From NCBI GenBank assembly GCA_037951105.1, contig JBAMJV010010544.1, positions 1 to 64,000 on the forward strand: a stretch of DNA of 64,000 bases. The letters run 5' to 3'. A program made the position numbers and the translations under genes. The notes beneath the pieces were generated by a model. The model had not been told where the DNA came from, ran no database searches, and saw only the letters and a list, made by a program, of their open reading frames with translations. This DNA is from Echinarachnius parma. Lineage: Eukaryota; Echinodermata; Echinoidea; Clypeasteroida; Echinarachniidae. Shown one piece after another: positions 12,975 to 27,900 of the stretch (the first letter of the stretch is position 1; every line of letters begins with the position of its first letter).

Positions 12975-15900
12975 ATTAGTCAAACATTTAAGCTAGGTGA
13001 ATGATGGATGGACAGGTGGCATTTGCTGGGTGAAAAATGTGAAAACAAAGACATCAAAGTGATGATATTACAATGCTCACGGGGAAACTAAAACTCACAG
13101 TGAGAATAAGGTCGCAATTCTTGTGATCAAACTTGAGCTGTCCGTTGTACCCACGCGTTGACATCATGGTGATGAAATAGTACTTGGTCCGCTGCGCGAT
13201 GAAGCGTCTCATGTCACGGAATGCATCGTAGCGTTGCTTCAGGAGACTATCCAGACTCTGTTCGAGTAAAAACAAACAAGCATGCAAAACAGAGGCAAAC
13301 GTTTAGACTAGGACTTACAATGACGAGCAGATCGTCGTTCTTATGGTCAAATTTGAGCTGTCCGCTGTAGCCGCGCGTCGTCATCATGGTGCAAAAGATG
13401 TACTTGGTCCGCTGGGCGATGAACCCTCTTATGGTTCGGTACAACTTGAAGCGCTGCATCAAGAACTCCTCCAGCTTCTGTTAAGGTTAATGAACAAGCA
13501 TGCAGAACTCAGACAAACATTAAGACGCAGACTTACAAAGACGTTCAACTCGCTATTGCTATGGTCAAATTTGAGCTGCCCGTAGTAGTGGCGAGTTGAC
13601 GTCATCTGGATGAAGGTCATCTTCGTGCGCTTGGCTATCTTGCTTCTCATTTCCTGGAAAGCCTGCCACCGTATCATCAGGAGATCCATCAGTTTCTATA
13701 CAAGTTTTTTAAAAGATCCCACAGAAATACTGACAAAACACACTTTTTACAAAATATAAAACAAGGCGATAGCCGTAAAGTGTCTTGCCCACTTGCGCGC
13801 ATTCATGCAACATTGGACCTCATTTGACCTTTGACCCCAGAATATCATGGAGGCCAATATAGGGCACCTACCAATCAAGTTTGGTTACAATCAGATGCAA
13901 GGTTGGAAAGTTATCAACCCTAATAGACTCTTGCAGGTAAAATTTCACATTTGACCTCATTTGACCTTTGACCCCATAATATCATGGAGGCCAATATAGG
14001 GCACCTACCAATCAAGTTTGGTTACAAACAGATGCAGGGTTGGAAAGTTATCAACCCTAATAGACTTACAGGTAAATCTTCACATTTGACCCCATTTGAC
14101 CTTTGACCTACTTATGTGACCTTTGACCCCAGAATATCATGGAGGCCAATGTAGGGCATCTACAAATCAAATCTGGTTACAAACAGATGCAGGGTTGGAA
14201 AGTTATTCAAATTGTTGTAAGCGTCACGGACGGACGACGGAGGACAAACAGAGACAGACAGCCTGACGGACACAATTTGGATCCCTTAGTCTCCCTCCAC
14301 CTATGGTGGGCTCGGCAAAAACAAACAATTGAAATCGGCTCATTCAATTACCGATATTTTTTGTTATATCAATGCACATAAAAAAGTACTTTCAAGGTAA
14401 TACAGAGTACAGGCACTTTCTGAGGTTTTTGGGGTAGATTTTAAGAAAGGCCTCCTCCAAGTGCTCACTAATGGTGAAAATTTTCCTTCTAAAGGGTACC
14501 CATTGTGGATTAAAAGATTGGCTTTTATTTTCTGATAATGCCAAATATTTAGGTTGAAATCATTCAAACATAAACCATATTCATATTTCAACAGTATTCA
14601 GCATGGTGCATCGGATTAATCATGACTTCATCATATCCCAGTCCCCATAGTAAAGCGGAAATGGAATTTTTAAAAAGCCCCTGTTATTTATTTCTGACCT
14701 GCACAAATTTCTCCATGGCCCTGATCTGTTGCTTGATGGTGTCATACTGCTTCCTGGCATCGTTGTACTGCCTCGTGATCTCATCCGGATCCCCTTGCCT
14801 GGGTGCAAGAAAAAGGGAAATCAAATATTTTAGTTCCGATAAGATCAATTGTTGAATCAATCTTAGTAAAAAAAAACCTCTTGTGATCTCATCAGGAACT
14901 CCTTGCCCGAGTGGAAGAGAAAGAGGGGAATGAGGCAAGGTACTTTTGCAGGATTTTCCATTTTCTTCATTTCAGCTCAATTCAATTTCTGATTAATTTT
15001 CTGAAAGTATTTTGATCTCACCACGTTCTCCTTGCCTGATTAAAAGGGGAAAGAATAGAGCAGAAACTAAATATGGTAATGTGACCAGAATTTGTATGTT
15101 GCTAACAAATATGAGCCTTTTTTATCTTCATGACAAAACAAACAAATCAGTTCAAATCAATTACATTTTTAGTCAATTATTCTGAGTAAGACAGTCTGAA
15201 GAATATTGACCATCAGATTTGAAAGTAAAATACCCCACGCAAATAAAAGATACTGTACAACATTTTGAATAAATGAAACAAAAAAAAATTGTAACAATTT
15301 TTAATTCAAACTATTACTGAGAGTCATACGAGTGGGCTTTTGTGACTATCGTTATTTGTCTTTTTTTGTTTCACATCGTTTTTTTATTTCAGGTAAGTAC
15401 ATTTTGTTTAGGCAAGAAAAACATGAAAATTCATGATTTTTCTTGCCCAAACAGGCAATAACAAGCTCTTCGTTAAAAAAAGCAAATTAGTTATGAGATC
15501 TTACTTGTCTTGTTCCTTGCGGATTCTCCTTTCCAGTTGTTTGATCTCGCTGTCTATGCTGTGTGCCTTTCTAGTCACCTTCAAACGCTCTGGGTAGATC
15601 TGAGTCGCCTTGGCTATTGCCTCCTATAAAAGCAATCATATGATTAAAAGTTTAGTGAAATATCGCTAATTCTCCTTTCCAGTTGTTTGATCTCGCTGTC
15701 TATGCTGTGTGCCTTTCTGGTCACCTTCAAACACTCTGGGTTGATCTGAGTCGCCTTGGCTATTGCCTCCTATAAAAGCAATCCAATGATTAAAAGTTTA
15801 TTTAAATATCGCTAATTCTCTTAGACAGTTGTTTGATCTCGCTGTCTATGCTGTGAGCCTTTCTGGTCACCTTCAAACACTCCGGGTTGATCTGAGTCGC

Positions 15901-18900
15901 CTTGGCTATTGCCTCCTACAGATTAAAATAAACAGGAACAAATCCCTTTGAATGAACCTCTAAACTGTATTAGAAATTTAACCCTTAAAATGTTGGTGTC
16001 CAAAGTGCCCACCCTCCAAAACTGTTGTAAACATTCGTGTTTTATGCTCTTGTGCGGCTCCAAACCGCGTTATCTCGCATGAGCGAGTGCGTTCCTAATT
16101 GGGAACGCACTCGCTCATGCGAGATAACGCGGTTTGGAGCCGCACAAGAGCATAAAACATGAATGTTTACAATATTATATATCTAGAGGCACGGATTTTC
16201 CGCGATCGCGGAAAATCGCGGAATTGACCATTTGAAACGGAAAATGAGTTCTCAAACGGAAAATCGCGGAAAACCTCTTTTTCCTCAAAAATTCATATTT
16301 TGTAGTAGAAAACTATCAGAAGAAAACAAATGACAAAAAAGTACAAGAAAGACGATGTCGAATGCAACTTACAACGACAAGAAATCCGCTGCGTTTATTA
16401 TGACAGCCGATCTAGAGCGCGGTGCGGCGAGTACAGCATACGATCGACGTCGTAGACTAGCTAGCTACCCCGGCGCGCCCCGGCCCCGCAGCTAGCTGCT
16501 ATCAGTCAGAGCTGCGCATACCATGTCACCCATGTACGTAATATTAATACTGCACATGGATTAAACGATTCTCAAACGTTGACATCCAGTCCGCCCTCTA
16601 TCGGTACAGCCCGCCATATCACTCGTTTACTTTGCGTGCAGGTTATGGGTCTCATTTCTTACGCGAGATATCCATCCGCCGGGAATTGGGGAATTCCCCA
16701 ATTCCCGGCGGATGGATATCTCGCGTAAGAAAAAAGACCCGATAAGCTGCACGCAAAGTATACAAGTGAAGTGTTAGTGTTGACTTATTCGTGTCGTTGT
16801 ACTGATATGATGTAAGCTTCAGTACACATGCAGGTTCGAGGAGTTAGAAAATGTTCGAGATATAATCAGCGCACACGTGTATAACAATTACTTCCGCATT
16901 CGTTCCGGGGTATATACTACGGCTTTGGTAATGGTACGGAATTCAATTACGACACGACGTCACCACACGCTGATAGTGATACGTATGAAAGCTTGAAGTT
17001 GAAGCGAGAGAAAAATCGGTAAATCATGATTTTACCATACTCATTGAATTTTGTATAGAGTTTGATGGTAAACGGAATTTGCAGTTTTTCACATGTACAA
17101 AGTCTATGGCAAAACGGAATTTCCGTTTTTCAGGCAGGTAAAAACGGAATTCCCGATTTTCTGAAACGGAAAAGGCCTTTTTTTGAAACGGAAAATCCGT
17201 GCCTCTATATATCACTTGACAAAGTATTGCAGCGGCATACGAAACGTCGTGATCTTTTAGATTCCATGTTGACCATACATTGCGAGACAAACGAATATCA
17301 CTAGCGATATTATTTTCGATACTATATCCGCAATGAGTAATATATTTACAACTATTTTTTTGTTTGCATTATTGATAAAAGATGAATTTTCAGATGTCGG
17401 TACAAAGAATAAATTTACACTCACCTTAACTTCCTTCTCATGTTTGTCAGCCTCTCTCCTGAGCTCATCAATGGTCTTCATCAGGTCTCTCTTCTTGTCT
17501 TCGTAGTGCTTGCGACTAAGTTTAGCCGTCGATACCTCGATACTTGCTTGGGCCAAGTCATCCTAAAAACAGAGAGAATTTTGCATTTATCATATGAGCT
17601 GCACACAAGCTAAATGAAATTAACATGCAAAGAATATCATTATACCCTCACAGTTGAAACAGAAATGTCAATTGCCAACCAAACTAGACCATGTATGAAA
17701 TGTAACATGACCTGACATCAATCGCCGTGATGCCAACCGTTGCATTCAGCTTTTAGGGAGGATTCATTCAGAAATCAGGGAGGTTTCTTTCAATTGCATA
17801 CAGCATAGTGGGAATAATCTTTCAACAAATCTGGGAAGCATTGGAATTTGTGTGGTGTGAGGTATTAAAAAACAAACGTTTCCAGGGAGCCTGCCTAAAA
17901 ATAAGGGAGGGTTGGCATCTTTACTAAATCCAGCAAATGCTAGTGTGGAACCCTGACACAAGAAATAATCATTTTGATATTAGTTTGTGGCAGGGAAGAA
18001 AGGGAAAGGATATAGTGGAGGAAGGGGCATCTACCTTTAGCGGATCAACCTGCTCGCTAATCTCCTGAAACTGCTCATCAACAGACTCATACTGTTTCTG
18101 TGCCTCCTGCAGCTGCTGGTGAGCAGTCTTGAAGCTACGCGACCTCTGCTCCACCACCTCTTGAATCTTTTTGATCTTAGCTTCCATCTGCTGTACCTCG
18201 GCTTCCAAGTCAGCTACGTTGGTCTCCTCCTCTCCTTCTCCCTCATTCTCCAGCTGAGTAACCTCCTGCCAAATAGATCACCATATCAGTCAATTACTTA
18301 TTAATAATTATTGTTTCATATATCCATCATATTCTACAGTTCTTGAAGCTATGTGACCTCTGCTCTAAAACTACTTGAAGATTGTGGATATTAGCTTCCA
18401 TTGATTGTACCTCGGCTTCCAAATCAGCTACGTTGGTCTCCTCCTGTCCTTCTCCCTCGTTCTCCAGCTGAGTAACCTCCTGCCGAATAGATCACAATAT
18501 CAAACTATGATTACTAGTTTTTCATTCGTAACTCATCTTCTATATCTTCTTCTGCAGTTGCTGGTGAGCCATCTTGAAGCTATGTGACCTCTGCTCTACC
18601 AAACTCTTGTAGCTTGTGAATATTAGCTTCCATCTGCTGTACATCGGCCTCGTAGGTCTCCTCTCCCTCCTCCTTATTCTCCAGCTGAGTTACCTCCAAA
18701 CAAGTAGATCAATCAATCAATCAATCACTCTCATTCCTTCATACATGTACATACAATAAACATTCCCATCCATCAATCGATTCGATTGATCGATCTTTCT
18801 ATCGATCATCAATCAAACAATCAATACATACAAAATATATACATTACTTTACTTATTTAATTAACAAATAAAATGACTATTCATGAGCGGCCCACAAACC

Positions 18901-21900
18901 CTACTCACATTGTTGATCTTGCGAATCTGGCCATCCAATTTGCCCCTCTGTTGCTGCGCTCGTTTCCGCAGTCTGTCGTTTTCAACTTCAATCTGTCTCA
19001 GACTCTGGGCTTCTTGACTTAACTCTTCCATCGCTTGTTCAGCTCCATTCAGCTCCTCTTTGGTTTTCCTGCGAAAATGGCACATTTCAAGAGCGTTAAT
19101 GAAACTGTTAATGCTATAAAAGAATAAAATTAAGCAAGCAATTCAATTCTTTTTAATCTATGACTTCTTGACTCGCTCCTCCATCGCTTGTTGGGCTTCA
19201 TTCAGCTCCTCTTTGGTTTTCCTGTGAAAATGGCAAATTTCAAGAGCGTTAATGCTAAAAGCAAGCAACAATTATTTGTTAAAGAAATCTGAGGTTTCTT
19301 GACTCAGCTCCTCCATCGCTTCTTGGGGTTCATCCAGCTTCTCTTTGGTTTTCCTGATAAAAGGGATCAATTTCAGGAGCATTAATGAAACTGTTAATGG
19401 TAACAAAATAAAATTAAGCAACAATTTTTTTTTTAATCTGTAATTTCCAACTCGAACTCCTCATTGCTTGTTGGGGTTCATTCAGCTCCCTTTTCATTTT
19501 TCTGTTAAACAGTGATCAATTTAAAGAGCATAAAGACGGTCTCCAATTATGAGGCTGACAGCTTGGGACAAGCCAATTATAGAAATTAACTTTATTGCCT
19601 TGTTCCTCAGACGGGCAAGTACAAAAACGATTTTTTAAATTCTAGTGGCCTGATTGGTTGAATAATGACAAACTGACATAATTCTGATATATTTGTTTGC
19701 CCATTTGGGCCAGTGGAATTAGCCATCAATAAGATTGGTAGCCCAAAGCTTATTTTTTAGGTTGCCCTGGGACAGCGGGCCCATGCCAATTTTGAGTCCT
19801 GATCATACCAGTGATGATACATCTACAACCTTAGTAAATATTGCTATAGATTATTACCTTATCTCTGCTTCTACATTGCCCTGCAGTATCTTTCTGGGTT
19901 GACGAATAGGAACGTTGCTCAGCCCCTGCATAGACTTGGTCGTCTTCAAGCATGAACACCTCCCAACAATTCTTCGGGGAAGAATTCTTGAGGGGAGGGA
20001 AAGGGGGGGGGGGGGGGGGGGGGGACTACTAATAACCTCCCCCAACTCCAACTCCCCAGTCTTTTGTCTTTTTAGAGTTAAGCCTCAACGAAGACTCACT
20101 TACTTTGAAACGACCATTTCCTTAAAGAAAAGAAGAAAACTTTATATAATTTCTTGTAATTCAGGATTACAATGATGACCGTGAAGCATCTCAAACCTCA
20201 CCTTATCTCCGCTTCCACATTGCCCTGCAGTATCTTGGCAGCTCTCTGGTTGGACGAATAGTACCGTTGCTCTGCTCCCGCATAGACTTGGTCACCTTCC
20301 AGTGTGAACGCCTCTCGACAATTCCTCAGCGAAGAACTCTTGAGGTACGGCCGAGCATCTCTGCTTTTCTCGATGAGCAAGATGTTCTCCACTCCTCGCT
20401 GACAAGCAACGAAAAGACAAGAAAAACTTTCTTTCCAACAGGGTTTTTACATACAGTTCAACATACTCGTTTTTGTTGGAAGGGCACATTTTGCGACCCC
20501 ATGTCAGGTTCAAACAAATCTTTGGCCTTATATTTTGCATCTTTTGCTTGCTAATATATCTTTGTTAAAAGTGAATTCCCTGGCTGAAATGCAAAGGATC
20601 ATTAAAGGGATAGTTGGGTTTTGGTATAGAGAGTACAGTTTTAGTCAGACTGAATTTTAGTAACCAAAACCTGCACCAAACTAATAGTTTAAACTCCAAC
20701 ATGCTCATAGGGTATACACAAACGACTAAGTGAAAAGCTTGTTATCATTCAAAAAGAGCTGTTAAAACTCAACCACTTTCAATAAAAAAAAATTGTGCAT
20801 GTGATGTTTTGTTAAACTAATGATTCAATAGAGAGATCATCAACAACTATTTAAAACCCTTTTTTTGACATTTTAAAAATGCTATGAGAGAGAAAAGGAG
20901 AGCAAATTATTAGAAAAATGTATTCTTACCTGATCAACGAGGGTGTTGAAGATGACAGAATTGTTGACAGTAACGATGTCCAGGAAAGAGGGGAAGTCCC
21001 TGCTGTCAACAGCATTGCGCTCAATGTTGTAGCATTGGGACTGAGGAAAGACAAAACAAAACAATTTTATTTATTTCTTCAATTTTTTTTTTCACCAGTA
21101 AACCAGTACTCGGTCAATGGACATTTTCAGAGGGTCTCTATAAAAGAATGATTCTTTACGTGCTAGAATTAAAATGGAAGTATTCAATAAATTTAGTTAT
21201 TAACCAATCAAAATTGTTAGAATGCACTCTCTTTTGCAGAATTGGGACTGAGGAAAACACAATCAAAACAAAACAAACCAATAAAGATTGAGTCAAGTCA
21301 TATAGGACCGGTTGCCAAATAATTCTTATTAAGTCGCCAAATGTAAAGCTAAACTTCTAACCCTTTTGACCAAAATATGTTGATATGGTTGCCAAGTTGA
21401 GTAAGTCAATTTTGGATTAATGAAATGTTTGTGGCCCAAAACTAAGTATCAGAAGCCCTGGACCAGTGCCTAGTGCAAGCTCTGGAATAAGTGCTCCAGA
21501 TCAGTAAAAACATACACAGTTTCTTGCAATTGGGACTAAGAGAGTTAAAGGAATCAGCACAAATTCATGACTTACCTCAAACTTGCTAGTGATGATGGAA
21601 GGTTGTCTAGCATTCCTAGGGAAGACACTGCTCATGATTCGCTTGAGAACCCCGGCGTCGTGTTGGTCGTGGGCGCAGAAGGAATAGAGGAGAGTCTTCA
21701 GACAAACCTCAACACCCAGCGCCCACCGCTCATCACCCAACTTCAGATAGGTACCTGTGAAAAGATGTTGGATTGGATGGTAGGTAGGATTTAGGTCAAA
21801 GATTAAATATCATAGGGTTCATAAGGTTCATGGGGATCACTAAACCCATGATTGACTTGAGCACCCAAGCACTGTGCTAGTTTTCGCAGCACAAGGCATA

Positions 21901-24900
21901 GAACAAATTCTTAAGACAAACCTTCACTCCTAGCGCACATCACCCAACTTCAGATGGGTACCCGTTGAAAAGATATAGGATTGGATGTTGGGTAGGTTCT
22001 ACATCAAAGATGAAATATTCTAGGGTTCAAAGAGTTCTTGGAAAAAGATTCTCCCAATTTGCTTGAGTATGATTGAGTTCCCCAGTGTCGTGCTGGTCAT
22101 GGCAACAGAAGGCAGAAGAAAAGATTCTTCAGACAAATTTTCACACCCAGTGCCCATCACCCAACTTCACGTAGGTACCTGTTGAAAAGATGTTGGATTG
22201 AACGGTGGGTAGGTTTAAGGTCAGTACAATTTCCTAGTGTTCTTGAGAATTAAACTCATGATTCGCTCGAGCACCCCAGCATCATTTTGGTGGTGGCAAC
22301 ACAAGGCATAGAGGAGATTGTAAAATGTAGATTATAAGTTTTATAATGTAAAGTGCATTGAGAAATCCTACGGTTTTCAAATGCGCTATAAAGGAAACAT
22401 GTATTATCATTATTATTATTATTTTTCAGGAAAACCTCCACATCCAGCTCCCAAGACTCATCTTTTTCCTTGTGGCCAAGTCAGGCAAGTAAAATCAAGA
22501 TTTCTTGGATGTTTTTGGCCCCAAACCTGACTTTAAATGGACCTTAATTTTTAGTGGCACTGGGCCAGCGGGCCTGGGCTAAATTTGAGCACTGGTTAAT
22601 GAAAATATGTTGCTCTTACCTAGAGGACCTAGCGGCTTCTGGTGGAACTCCCTCCGTTTATGAGACTGTTCAATAGCTGCTATCAGCTCAGGGATCTTAT
22701 CTCCGTACAGCTTCAGACTGTTCTTCTTGCTGCCCTCAAGGTTTCTCAGCCGCCCCTTGCATGCTTGAATAGTCTGTTGGATCTCCCTCTCCCGAGACCT
22801 GGAAAAAGTATGTAAAAAGTTTGTTTTAACTAGTTTTATTATCATTCATTCCTTTCATTCAATTGAATCTTTTAAGATCTCCATGTAGGTTCAGACTGTT
22901 CTTTTATTTTCCTCAAGGTTCCTGATCCATACTTTGTGCTCACATGCTTGAATGGTCTGTTCGATCCTTCTCTCCTTAGACCTGGAGAGAAAGTGTAATC
23001 ATTTCGAAAGAAATTGCTTTTAACTAATTTTTTGGGGCTTATTCAGTCCATTCAATGGTATATATTATCACTGACATCTTCATTATCATCACCATAATTT
23101 TCATCATCGTAATTACCATCATCATTGTCACCATCATACATTGTATGCCTTTTTCTTCTCGACATCATTTATTAGAAACCTCTCTTTTTCCCTTCATGAC
23201 GTTCCCTTTTCTACTATACCTACATATCATTCAAATCAACCATCATCACAAGCTTCAATGGGAGTTAAATTACTTGATGATGGCATCGACAAACTTGTCC
23301 ATCTCCTTGGAGGCTTTCTAGCACTGGGCCATCATCATTACCATCATAATCACTATCATCACAATCATCATCACCATCATCATCAATATCATCATCACCA
23401 TCATCATCACCATCACCATCACCATCATCATCACTATCATCATCATCATCATCATCATCATCATAAACAACATCATCATCATCACCATTCTTCAACTGGA
23501 GTTCTACTTTACCTGAGACCATAGCCCCGCTCCTTGGCTCCGGTGATGGCATTGACAAACTGGTCCATCTCCCTGGAGGCATTCTGGCGCTGGGCCTCCA
23601 GCTCCTTCTTCTGGTCCAGGAGGCTAGATATCTTCCCCTCTCTCTCCTGACGCTGCTGCTCAAACTCGGCCATGTCCCTACATCAATTACAGATGTGATG
23701 GTGATTAGAGTGATTATAATGATTGCGGCAATGATCATGACAAAAGGAAATTATGCTGATAATCATGACAATAATCACTATCATCATCATCATCACATAC
23801 AGAAGGGATTAAACAGTAACAATATTTTCCATGGGACTCTAGCTCCTGTTTCTGATCTAGTAGGTTGGTTACCTTCCTCACTCTCTCCTGACGCTGCTGC
23901 TCAAACTCGGCCATGTCCCTACATCAGTTAGAGATATGATGGTGATTAAAGGGATCTAGTAACTTTGTTGACAAGCGCACAATCTGAAGAAGGGTTGATC
24001 ACATGTGCATATCTGTAATCTAGTATGTTAACTGAGTGATGCGTGATACTTCTGTATAAATAACACTTTTTTGTTCAATTAGGTGACTGGGAATTTAAAC
24101 ATTTGCATGGAAAACATTTTCATATTGCATATAATGTCCATTACCTTGCTTTCTCCTCTTGGATCCTTGCAAGGATGTCATCTCTGTCTGATTCGAGCGA
24201 TCGGATCTGAGCTGAGCGCTGCTTGATTTCTTTCTGTAAACGGAAAATTAAAAGTGTTGTGAGAAAAACTAGATGGATCTTCGACTGCGCGCAGTCGAAA
24301 ATGATGCCTCCGCCATTACGCAATTTATTTACATGTATATCAAGCCCAAATCAACATGTACGCTGAATTAATTCTGTCAACTCAATTTTGATGGTACTCT
24401 GTTATGAGCTATAAGTGACCTTTATGACCCCAAAATCTAATGACTACAATTAAGATACATTCAGGTATCAGGTTGGATTGAAATCTGATATTCGGTTCTT
24501 GAGATTTCCAATCACAAGCTACTTTTACATATAATGAGCCTTGTGACCTTTGACCTTTGACCTCATGATCCCAAAATCTAATCAGATCATTGGCCCCCCA
24601 AGATACATACATGTACCAAGTTTGGTCAGAATCAGTCAATCTGTTCTTGAGATAACGCAATCACGAGCTATTTTTGCATATATAATGAGCTCTGTGACCT
24701 TCCTTTGACCTCATGACCCCAAAATCTAATCAGATCATCGGCCCCCCAATACACATACATGTACCAAGTTTGGTCAGAATCTGTCAATCCGTTCTTGAGA
24801 TAATGCGATCACAAGCTATTTTTGCATATATAATGAGCTCTGTGACCTTTGACCTTTGACCTCATGACCCCAAAATCTAATCAGATCATTGGCCCCCCAA

Positions 24901-27900
24901 GATACATACATGTATCAAGTTTGGTCAGAATCTGTCAATCCGTTCTTGAGATAACGCGATCACGAGCTATTTTTGCATATATAATGAGCTCTGTGACCTT
25001 TGACCTTTGACCTCATGACCCCAAAATCTAATCAGATCATCGGCCCCCCAAGATACATACATGTACCAAGTTTGGTCAGAATCCGTCAATCCGTTCTTGA
25101 GATAACGCGATCACGAGAACGGGACGTACGGACGGACGGACGGACAACCCGAAAACATAATGCCTCCGGCTACTTCGTTGCGGAGGCATAAAAATGGTTG
25201 GCTGACACCTAAAAATCGCTCATGAGCTGCAATTAAAGATCATGCCTGGTCTCCAAAGATCTTAGACTTATGCATTTGCTGTAGGAGCAGCTCTTCTAGT
25301 CAATAATGTTTTTATGAAATTGTAATACTATTTACGAACTATATGATTCAGAGATCAAGTAAATAGAAAAAGACTAAAAATACAAATTTAGTAAGGTGCC
25401 TCAAAGATTTCTCTACAAACGTAAATATGAAATGAATAGAAAGGGCCAAGGGCATTTTCTCCTTTACCTCAAGGGTCTTTGCAGTCTGTTTGAGTTTCTG
25501 CCTGGTTTCTGAGGCCATGGCATGTTGTGGGGACAGCTCTTCTAGTCTCTGTCGCAGACCCAGCACTGCGCTCTGAATCTGAGAGTGCCTCTCCTCAGCC
25601 TCCCCAACTTTCACCTAAATGAGATAGCCGGAACAAAGGAAACAAGGTTAGTTATAATCATGAAATGCACTACTACTTGACTGCAGCAGTGAAAAAATAC
25701 AAGAGACATTATCTCCTGTAAATTCTTACATATCAATGCAAAATAAGGTAAAATAAAGCTAAAGCCATGGTAATAATGCTCTGAGCGCTTTGAGACTTTG
25801 AGCTTTGAGACTGTGCTATATAAAAATGGACAATTATTAATTATTATTAGTATGAAAAGAAATGAATGAATTATATTTCAATGCATGCAATTGAAGTCCC
25901 TGAATGTGAACTTTTCCTTTGACTGTAATAGTAACTGACAAATATTTAAAAAGTGTGTACATCATCCGATTCATTTACTTTTTCTTTATACTACTTTCCC
26001 GTGGGTCACTTCAGAATGCTATGATCATATAAACAACCAAAGTATTACTGTTATCAGAGATTTAACTGCTGTTATATTATTTTAATTTCCATGAATTCTT
26101 GTAGTAGGTTTGCTTTCTGTAATGATTCTTGCCACATTTAATTTAATTGAGACAGATAGATTTGAGAAATTTGGGTAATCTTGCCATAAGATATTGAAAT
26201 CAGACAGATGGAACTTTGCTACCCACCTGTTGAATCTCAATCTTCTCATCAAACTTGGGCAGTCTGCTCTCTTCCTTCTGCATGGCCGTCTTCTTACTCC
26301 CAAAAACCTGCAGAAAGGGGAGATTGGCAAGAATGGAAAAATTCACTAAGGTTGTTCAGCTTCCCAAATGTAAAAGGAGCCCAAGAATTCTATTAGAGCC
26401 CTTTTGATAATCATTCAAGCTTGAAGTAACCCCCAATAAAAAAGTTATTCATATTTGATCCATGATGTTAGTGTACATGTACACACGTAGCAATACTGAC
26501 TGTAATCAATCAAATAAAGCATTATACATATCACGTAATCAGACATCAATTCATTAACTAAGAATAATGATAATACACTAATCATTCCATTAATCAATCC
26601 ATCAGTCAATCGATCAATATCAATCAATCAGTCAGGCGGTCAGTCAGTCTATCTATCTATATCTGGGTCATTCCATGTCAAATCACCCAATGGATTTCAT
26701 CGTACCCCCTTCAAATTTGTTCATATTTGGTATGTATGATATTTCAACCTTTCAAAGCGCAAATATTTAAGTTTTATCCCAATCCGCCCAACGGTTTTGG
26801 CGCTATGGGCGATTCTTTGGGGGTAGTTTTGTCAAAAATGGGCGTGGGCACTGTTTTTCAAATCGCCATTGTCCGTTAACCGTTGGGTCAATTTATTTTT
26901 TAATGGTGTCATTGGACTGGAGATGTTATTTGCAATCCATTTATGCCATTTGTTTTCATGCATGAGCGAGTTTGGATACGATAACCGTGGACCTTAGGCT
27001 TCAACCTTCCGTTTTACCTCGTGGATCAAATAATTTTGAGAATTTTTTTGGCTTAAATCTTGGCTTGATATAATATCTACAACATATGAAAGAATTGGAG
27101 ATGTATTATTTCTTGTTTTTTCTACAGCCTTGTTTTAAGTTTGCAAATTTCATGTAAAATTGAATTATTTTAGACCTACACCCATGTCCAAGAATTCTAT
27201 AGGGGTGTATTGTATGAAAAAGACCTTTTCAAAGTCAGGATTAGAGCCTATTCAGACTCTGGCTCACCACTGTTAAATAGACCTGCTAGTCCCCATACAA
27301 TAGCAATCCAGACAAATGACATTCTAATGATACCACATGTTTCCAACCTGACAATGGCCCTGTTGCAGAAAGAGATAAATCAATTGTGAGTCAGATCAAA
27401 TGTTCTAAATGGACAAATCTGATTGGTTGAAACGCAGAAAATGTCTCTCTCTGCAACAGGGCCTAGGTGGAGATCTTTTCTTGAATAAAATCTTTCAAGT
27501 TCAAATTATTGCAAACTTGTACATCAATTATGAAAGCAAATATCTACAGGTATCCCTTTTCAATGAATTTAATGTTTCTATGCAACAGAAATTCATGCAA
27601 TAGTAACATGATTTGCAATTGTAAACATTCAACCGTGATTATTTCCAACTAAACCAAACACAAAAACAATGCTGTTTGATATTCCACTCATTTTGATTTT
27701 TAATGGCACTTGTTTTTAAATGCATTAATTGCAATAAAAAAACAGTACAATTTGAAATTTCACAAACCATAAATAATGCATTAAGCAATTGTGCTGATTC
27801 ACAGAAATGGACAGGCATGCGCAAGTTCTTGTGACTTTTGAAATTAGGTAATTTGTCTTTAATCTAAGCTCTTTCATAGCATGAAGAGATAAGTATCTCT

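Noticed and set aside
15665-15919. Exon 20 as a mutually exclusive triplet like exon 22
   Set aside because: The two extra copies lack donors and share a truncated end, so they cannot replace the parent exon.
18342-18699. Exon 18 as an alternative-exon array
   Set aside because: Extra copies are truncated and frame-broken in both SMC6 copies.
23141-23738. Long His-rich and Asp-rich open frames
   Set aside because: They are the CAT/CAC microsatellite read in different frames; the real coding sequence there is exon 12 on the minus strand.
24340-25120. CRISPR-like array
   Set aside because: Units of 125-145 bp with no distinct spacers; this is the internal tandem repeat of a transposon in a eukaryotic genome.
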